From Streptomyces amritsarensis (GTDB lineage Bacteria; Actinomycetota; Actinomycetes; Streptomycetales; Streptomycetaceae): a stretch of DNA of 64,000 bases. A model generated the notes under the pieces. The model worked only from the letters and a program-made list of their open reading frames with translations. It was not told the DNA's origin and did not search any database. The stretch spans positions 62,001-126,000 of the forward strand of contig NZ_MQUR01000008.1 of assembly GCF_001953875.1 (NCBI RefSeq), given 5' to 3'. Shown here piece by piece: positions 59,917 through 64,000 of the stretch. Position 1 is the first letter of the stretch. The number at the start of each line of letters is the position of its first letter. A program made the translations under genes and the position numbers.

Positions 59917-60599
59917 CCCGGGTGCTCGTGGTGGACGACGAGCCGCAGATCGTCCGAGCCCTCGTGATCAATCTGAAGGCACGCAAGTACGAGGTCGACG
60001 CCGCCGCCGACGGCGCGAGCGCACTGGAGCTCGCGGCGGCCCGCCACCCCGACGTGGTCGTCCTCGACCTCGGCCTGCCGGACATGGACGGCGTGGAGGT
60101 GATCAAGGGGCTGCGGGGCTGGACCCGCGTGCCGATCCTGGTCCTCTCCGCCCGGCACAGCTCCGACGAGAAGGTCGAGGCCCTGGACGCGGGCGCCGAC
60201 GACTACGTCACCAAGCCCTTCGGCATGGACGAGCTGCTGGCCAGGCTGCGCGCCGCCGTCCGCCGGGCCGAGCCGTCCGCCGGGTCCGGCGAGGACGAGG
60301 TGGTCGTGGCCACCGAGAACTTCACGGTGGACCTGGCCGCCAAGAAAGCGGTGCGCGAGGGGCGAGACGTACGGCTGACCCCCACCGAGTGGCACCTGCT
60401 GGAGGTACTGGTCCGCAACGGCGGCAAGCTGGTCAGCCAGAAGCAGCTGCTCCAGGAGGTCTGGGGGCCCTCGTACGGCACCGAGACGAACTACCTGCGG
60501 GTCTACATGGCCCAGTTGCGGCGCAAGCTGGAGGCGGACCCCTCGCATCCGCGGCACTTCATCACCGAACCGGGCATGGGATACCGCTTCGAGAGGTAG
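59913..60599 (+). CDS. kdpE: KdpE response regulator
   Basis: 228 residues; ATG 59913 overlaps the kdpD stop (ATGA). Receiver with VVDDEP, phospho-acceptor Asp52 in VVVLDLGLP and Lys in VTKPFGMDELLAR; winged helix domain with RLTPTEWHLLEVL, VSQKQLLQEVWG and the wing ending GMGYRFER. It responds to K+ limitation and osmotic stress through KdpD. Its target operon kdpFABC is not in the window. Confidence 0.96.
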   Translation: MTRVLVVDDEPQIVRALVINLKARKYEVDAAADGASALELAAARHPDVVVLDLGLPDMDGVEVIKGLRGWTRVPILVLSARHSSDEKVEALDAGADDYVTKPFGMDELLARLRAAVRRAEPSAGSGEDEVVVATENFTVDLAAKKAVREGRDVRLTPTEWHLLEVLVRNGGKLVSQKQLLQEVWGPSYGTETNYLRVYMAQLRRKLEADPSHPRHFITEPGMGYRFER

Positions 60600-60624
60600 T
60601 GGGCGCGCCGGTAGGCTTTCCTGT

Positions 60625-61044
60625 ATGAGTGCTGAACCGCGTCCCGAGAAGCCCGCGAAGCCGGCCAGGCCGGCGGGCCGGTTCCGCCGGATGATCGAGC
60701 GGCTGTCGTCCTCGCAGGAGGAGCTGCATTCCGCGGAGCTGCAGGAGGACGCAGAAGCCGCAGGGTGTACGCGCATCTGCGACTGCGACGACCGCCAGAT
60801 AGTCAAGGTGACCGGCACCCTCCGCACGGTCACCTTGCGGCCGCGGGCCGGCGTCCCCGCCCTGGAGGCCGAGCTCTTCGACGGCTCCGGCGCACTGGAC
60901 GTGGTCTGGCTCGGGCGTCGCTCGATCGTGGGAATCGAGCCCGGGCGACGCATGATCGCCTCCGGGCGCATCTCCCTGAGTCACGGCCGTCGGGTGCTGT
61001 TCAACCCGAAGTACGAACTCCGACCGCTCGGACAGGAGCAGTAA
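60625..61044 (+). CDS. OB-fold nucleic-acid-binding protein
   Basis: 139 residues. N-terminal 40 residues basic/acidic and disordered (EKPAKPARPAGRFRR), then an OB-fold with CDCDDRQIVKVTGTLRTVTL and LDVVWLGRRSIVGIEPGRR (about 92-110), similar to tRNA-anticodon and RecG-type OB domains. It binds RNA or single-stranded DNA. 6 bases separate it from the next gene, DUF3159, and they are probably co-transcribed. Confidence 0.86.
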   Translation: MSAEPRPEKPAKPARPAGRFRRMIERLSSSQEELHSAELQEDAEAAGCTRICDCDDRQIVKVTGTLRTVTLRPRAGVPALEAELFDGSGALDVVWLGRRSIVGIEPGRRMIASGRISLSHGRRVLFNPKYELRPLGQEQ

Positions 61045-61050
61045 CCGGCG

Positions 61051-61782
61051 ATGTCACTCGACAAACCGACCAACCCGGAGCCCGGCGCCGAGCCGTCCGA
61101 GGACCAGAAGGCCGTGACGCAGGCGGCGCTGTTCGACGCGTTCGGAGGTGTCCGGGGCACCATCGAGACGATGCTCCCCGGGCTGCTCTTCGTGATGATC
61201 TACACGGTCAACAAGGACGTGAAGATGTCCGCCATCGCGGCGGGCGCGGTCGCCGTGCTGCTGGTGATCGTGCGGCTGCTGCGCAAGGACACCGTCAAGC
61301 ACGCCTTCAGCGGGGTGTTCGGGGTGGGCGTCGGTGTGGCCTTCGCCCTGTTCACGGGCAGCGCGAAGGGCTTCTACCTGCCGGGCATGATCTACGGAGT
61401 CTGCCTGGGCCTGGCCTTCACGATCTCGGCACTGGTGGGCTTCCCGCTGCTGGGCGTGATCCTCGGACCGGTCTTCAAGGAGAACCTGTCCTGGCGCACC
61501 CGCAACCCGGGGCGCAAGAAGGCGTACACCAAGGCCAGCCTGGCCTGGGGGCTGATCTTCCTCGCCAAGTACGCGATCCTCTTCCCGCTGTACTGGTGGG
61601 GCGACGCGACGCAGCTGGGCTGGGTGCTGATCGCGCTGAAGCTCCCACCGATGGTGCTCGCGGTGTACTTCACGTGGGTCTTCCTGGCGAAGGCGCCGCC
61701 GCCGATCGACGTGATCGCGGAGTGGGAGGCCAAGGAGGCCGCCGAGGAGGCCCGCAAGGCGCCGTCCCACCGGAAGGCCTGA
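61051..61782 (+). CDS. DUF3159 integral membrane protein
   Basis: 243 residues with six hydrophobic helices (about 45-60, 68-80, 95-110, 115-145, 168-190, 198-215). Family cues: AAGAVAVLLVIVRLLRKDT, then GVFGVGVGVAFALFTGSAKGF and GPVFKENLSWRTRNPGRKKAY. I recall it as DUF3159, conserved in Streptomyces next to the OB-fold gene and the trkA pair. Function is unknown; the placement suggests ion or osmotic homeostasis. RBS GGCG is weak. A long imperfect hairpin begins 18 bases after the stop. Confidence 0.88.
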   Translation: MSLDKPTNPEPGAEPSEDQKAVTQAALFDAFGGVRGTIETMLPGLLFVMIYTVNKDVKMSAIAAGAVAVLLVIVRLLRKDTVKHAFSGVFGVGVGVAFALFTGSAKGFYLPGMIYGVCLGLAFTISALVGFPLLGVILGPVFKENLSWRTRNPGRKKAYTKASLAWGLIFLAKYAILFPLYWWGDATQLGWVLIALKLPPMVLAVYFTWVFLAKAPPPIDVIAEWEAKEAAEEARKAPSHRKA

Positions 61783-61800
61783 CCGGCGGACAACACACGC

Positions 61801-61840
61801 AGGGGACGGACCCGGCCATGTGGCCTGGGCCCGTCCCCTC
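61801..61840 (+). terminator. Hairpin terminator after the DUF3159 gene
   Basis: AGGGGACGG (61801-61809) pairs with CCGTCCCCT (61831-61839) and the inner GGCCA/TGGCC extends the stem, with small mismatches. It lies 18 bases after the stop, so it likely ends the OB-fold/DUF3159 transcript. Confidence 0.75.
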
Positions 61841-61987
61841 CGGCTGTTCCGGGGGTGTCCCGGTGTCCCGGTGCCCCGGCTCGGCGCCTGCGGCCACTGC
61901 CGGGGCGCCGCCCCACCGCGCACCACTGCCCCCCAGCCCGGTCCCCGGCTTCGCGCGGCGCTTCCCCTGCCCGGGCCGGGGAAGCCC

Positions 61988-62021
61988 GAAGGGGGCGCAC
62001 CCGGCAGGGTGCGCCCCCTTC
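61988..62021. terminator. 15-bp perfect hairpin terminator facing both sides
   Basis: Arms 61988-62002 and 62007-62021 are perfect inverted repeats with a GGCA loop, 30 bases past the stop of the convergent trkA gene (ends 62051). It serves the minus-strand trkA pair and can back up the plus-strand one. Confidence 0.92.
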
Positions 62022-62050
62022 GTCCGTCGAGCGTGCCCGCAGGGCCGGGG

Positions 62051-62713
62051 CTAGCGGCGGGCCTGGAGGAGGTCCTCCAGCTGCTCCTCACGGGCCTGGG
62101 CGGCCACGAAGAGCAGCTCGTCGCCGGGCTCCAGGGTCTCCTCGCCGTGCGGCGTCAGCACCCGGTTGCCCCGGATGATCGTGACCAGCGAGGTGTCCTC
62201 GGGCCAGCTGATCTCGCTGATCTGCGTACCCGCGACCGAGGAGTCGGCCGGCAGGGTCAGCTCGACCAGGTTCGCGTCGCCGTGGCTGAAGCGCAGCAGC
62301 CGTACCAGGTCGCCGACGCTCACGGCCTCCTCGACCAGGGCCGACATCAGGCGCGGCGTGGAGACCGCGACGTCCACGCCCCACGACTCGTTGAAGAGCC
62401 ACTCGTTCTTCGGGTTGTTGACGCGGGCCACCACCCGCGGCACCCCGTACTCGGTCTTCGCGAGCAGCGAGACGACGAGGTTGACCTTGTCGTCGCCGGT
62501 CGCCGCGATGACCACGTTGCAGCGCTGCAGCGCCGCCTCGTCCAGCGAGGTGATCTCGCAGGCGTCGGCCAGCAGCCACTCGGCCTGCGGCACCCGCTCC
62601 ACCGAGATGGCGGTCGGCGCCTTGTCGACGAGGAGCACCTCGTGGCCGTTCTCCAGCAGTTCGCCCGCGATGGAGCGGCCCACCGCGCCCGCCCCGGCGA
62701 TAGCGACCCTCAT
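62051..62713 (-). CDS. TrkA family K+ uptake regulator (RCK protein), second gene
   Basis: 220 residues. RCK N-domain with GAGAVGRS (7-14) and the acidic end of strand 2 (LLVDKAP), then ARVNNPKNEWLF, and a C-terminal TrkA_C domain (about 140-215) with SVAGTQISEIS and LEPGDELLFVAA. Binds NAD(H) or nucleotides and gates a K+ transporter; TrkA_C domains can bind c-di-AMP. Its start overlaps the stop of the first trkA by 4 bp. Two RCK genes together suggest a hetero-octameric ring or two regulators for one transporter. Confidence 0.92.
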   Translation of the reverse strand: MRVAIAGAGAVGRSIAGELLENGHEVLLVDKAPTAISVERVPQAEWLLADACEITSLDEAALQRCNVVIAATGDDKVNLVVSLLAKTEYGVPRVVARVNNPKNEWLFNESWGVDVAVSTPRLMSALVEEAVSVGDLVRLLRFSHGDANLVELTLPADSSVAGTQISEISWPEDTSLVTIIRGNRVLTPHGEETLEPGDELLFVAAQAREEQLEDLLQARR

Positions 62714-63378
62714 GCGTGTGCCTCCTCAGGCCCCTCGGCGAAAGCCGCCTCGACCTTGTCGATCTCGTCCGTGCGCATCATCACGTGGACGAGGTCGCCC
62801 TCCTGCAACACCGTCTGCGACGTCGGCAGCATCGCCTCGCCCAGCCGCGTGAGGAACGCGACACGGACGCCGGTCTCGTCCTGGATCTTGCTGACCTTGT
62901 GGCCGATCCAGGCGGGGGAGGTGTGCACCTCGGCGAGCTGCACCCCGCCGCTCGGGTCCCGCCACAGCGGCTCGGCGCCCGACGGCAGCAGCCGGCGCAG
63001 CATCTGGTCGGCGGTCCACCGCACGGTGGCGACGGTGGGGATGCCCAGGCGCTGGTAGACCTCGGCGCGCTTGGGGTCGTAGATGCGCGCGGCGACGTTC
63101 TCCACACCGAACATCTCACGGGCCACCCGGGCGGCGATGATGTTGGAATTGTCACCACTGCTGACGGCCGCGAACGCGCCCGCGTCCTCGATTCCCGCCT
63201 CCCGCAGGGTGTCCTGGTCGAAGCCGACCCCGGTGACGCGGCGGCCGCCGAAACCGGCGCCGAGCCGGCGGAATGCGGTGGGGTCCTGGTCGACGACTGC
63301 GACCGTATGACCCTGCTGTTCCAGGGTTTGCGCGAGGGCGGAGCCCACTCTTCCGCAACCCATGATGACGATGTGCAC
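62710..63378 (-). CDS. TrkA family K+ uptake regulator (RCK protein), first gene
   Basis: 222 residues from GTG 63378, chosen because GGAAGGA is 5 bases upstream and the Rossmann motif GCGRVGSA (7-14) starts a few residues in; the longer open frame to 63423 has no such site. RCK_N (about 1-125) with VVDQDPTAFRRL, ARIYDPKRAEVYQ, then RCK_C (about 140-215) with IGHKVSKIQDETG and LQEGDLVHVMMRTDE. It overlaps the second trkA by 4 bp and is divergent from the KimA-like gene across 326 bp. Confidence 0.93.
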   Translation of the reverse strand: MHIVIMGCGRVGSALAQTLEQQGHTVAVVDQDPTAFRRLGAGFGGRRVTGVGFDQDTLREAGIEDAGAFAAVSSGDNSNIIAARVAREMFGVENVAARIYDPKRAEVYQRLGIPTVATVRWTADQMLRRLLPSGAEPLWRDPSGGVQLAEVHTSPAWIGHKVSKIQDETGVRVAFLTRLGEAMLPTSQTVLQEGDLVHVMMRTDEIDKVEAAFAEGPEEAHA

Positions 63379-63704
63379 GGCCGTCCTTCCGGCTGTCAGC
63401 GACTCGCTGGTTCCCAGCCTCATTGCATGCTCTGGTTTAACAGGGTCTCAGACCACGGCCCAAGCTACACACGGGCGGTCATGGGTGTGGCCTCTTGGGG
63501 CTTGTCGGGACGCATCCGAGCGCCTCCGAGCGCATCGGGGCCCTGCCGGAGGCCCGTCGGAGATCCACCAGGGGCCCGCCGGAGATCCACCGGGCTCTTT
63601 TCGTGGTGCGGTCGTGGTGCGGTCGGGGAGGAAATGCAACGGGATTGCGGTATGAGGGGGTGGGGGGTTCGTCAGTCTGATTTCGAACGCTTACGATCCT
63701 CTGC
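63379..63704. other. 326-bp divergent region with short direct repeats
   Basis: No gene. It holds an 18-base direct repeat GCCCGYCGGAGATCCACC at 63552-63569 and 63574-63591 (22-base period), two copies of TCGTGGTGCGG at 63601-63622, and a leaderless promoter (-10 TACGAT, 63692-63697). The trkA operon promoter must also lie here. Confidence 0.7.
63668..63697 (+). promoter_or_regulatory. Promoter giving a leaderless KimA-like transcript
   Basis: TACGAT (63692-63697) lies 7 bases before GTG 63705, with a weak -35-like TTCGTC (63668-63673) 18 bases upstream. No ribosome site is seen between it and the GTG, so translation is probably leaderless. Confidence 0.55.
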
Positions 63705-64000
63705 GTGTCCAAACTGACCGACGTGCCCAAACGGATCCTGATCGGCCGGGCGCTACGCAGCGACCGCCTCGGGGAAACCCTGCTTCCCAAGCGGATCGCC
63801 CTTCCAGTCTTCGCGTCCGACCCTCTCTCGTCCGTGGCCTACGCGCCGGGCGAGGTCCTGCTGGTCCTGTCGATCGCGGGCGTCTCCGCGTACCAGTACA
63901 GCCCCTGGATCGCCCTCGCGGTCGTGGTGCTGATGTTCACCGTCGTCGCCTCCTACCGGCAGAACGTCCACGCCTACCCCAGCGGTGGCGGCGACTACGA
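63705..64000 (+). CDS. KimA-like APC-superfamily potassium transporter, 5' part (cut by the window end)
   Basis: Open frame from GTG 63705 to the window end, 98 full residues. The N-terminal pattern KRILIGRALRSDRLGETLLP, then FASDPLSSVAYAPGEVLLVL and SYRQNVHAYPSGGGDY, follows the KimA (YdaO) K+ importer start closely by memory of the B. subtilis protein: (ILIG, SSDALSSVAYG, YRQ, AYPxGGG). Helices 1 and 2 are visible. KimA-type proteins carry a C-terminal USP domain that binds c-di-AMP; that part lies outside the window. It is divergent from two RCK genes. It could instead be an amino-acid permease of the same superfamily. Confidence 0.82.
   Translation, partial: MSKLTDVPKRILIGRALRSDRLGETLLPKRIALPVFASDPLSSVAYAPGEVLLVLSIAGVSAYQYSPWIALAVVVLMFTVVASYRQNVHAYPSGGGDY

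Overview
The window is very G+C-rich chromosomal DNA with strongly GC3-biased, densely packed genes, frequent GTG and TTG starts, ATGA-type stop/start overlaps and several leaderless-looking promoters. Together with SepH, CutRS, DUF4193, DUF3159, DUF3710, a Pat-type lysine acetyltransferase and an actinobacterial ferrochelatase, this points to Streptomyces or a close relative. From memory the core order (parC, M16 pair, M23 peptidase, GntR, HPr, Pat, tdk, sulfurtransferase, sepH, ferrochelatase, IMPase, cutRS, dut, kdpDE, trkA pair) matches the S. coelicolor region upstream of the red cluster; I could not run an alignment.

Layout. (1) 1-13.8 kb, core: topoisomerase IV A subunit, a split-site M16 peptidase pair, an M23 cell-wall peptidase behind a c-di-AMP riboswitch, a GntR regulator, HPr, a Pat-like protein acetyltransferase, a DUF5998 protein, a phosphodiesterase and thymidine kinase. 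(2) 13.8-25.9 kb, accessory: a translationally coupled 14-gene minus-strand operon (epimerase, radical SAM, GNAT, GT4 glycosyltransferase with a PqqD-like tail, PIG-L deacetylase, GalE, histidine phosphatase, phosphodiesterase, ABC exporter, acyl carrier protein, PAP2 phosphatase, methyltransferase, Nudix). A divergent PhyH-type dioxygenase and a flavin/F420-type oxidoreductase follow to 27.8 kb. This is the best candidate for an undescribed system. (3) 27.8-41.1 kb, accessory stress and membrane block, almost all on the minus strand: DUF2254, an NhaP-type antiporter, cytochrome bd oxidase, SDR, GMC oxidoreductase, cyclase-family hydrolase, aldose epimerase, a small membrane protein, ClC channel, SHOCT and DUF6325 proteins, ending next to tRNA-Cys. 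(4) 41.3-64 kb, core again: VOC protein, sulfurtransferase, sepH, a lactone oxidase overlapping an MFS gene, ferrochelatase-IMPase, cutRS, the DUF4193 operon, dut, kdpDE, an OB-fold/DUF3159 pair, two TrkA proteins and a KimA-like K+ transporter cut by the window end.

How the genes may work together. The accessory operon has the parts for building, trimming, decorating and exporting a glycoconjugate: two nucleotide-sugar epimerases, a glycosyltransferase, a deacetylase, an acyltransferase, a methyltransferase, three phosphoesterases, a carrier protein and an exporter. A radical SAM enzyme and a PqqD-like domain hint at an amino-acid or peptide part. At the right end, KdpDE, two RCK proteins and a KimA-like transporter form a potassium-homeostasis neighbourhood. 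The families involved are often c-di-AMP-responsive, and the same window carries a c-di-AMP riboswitch.
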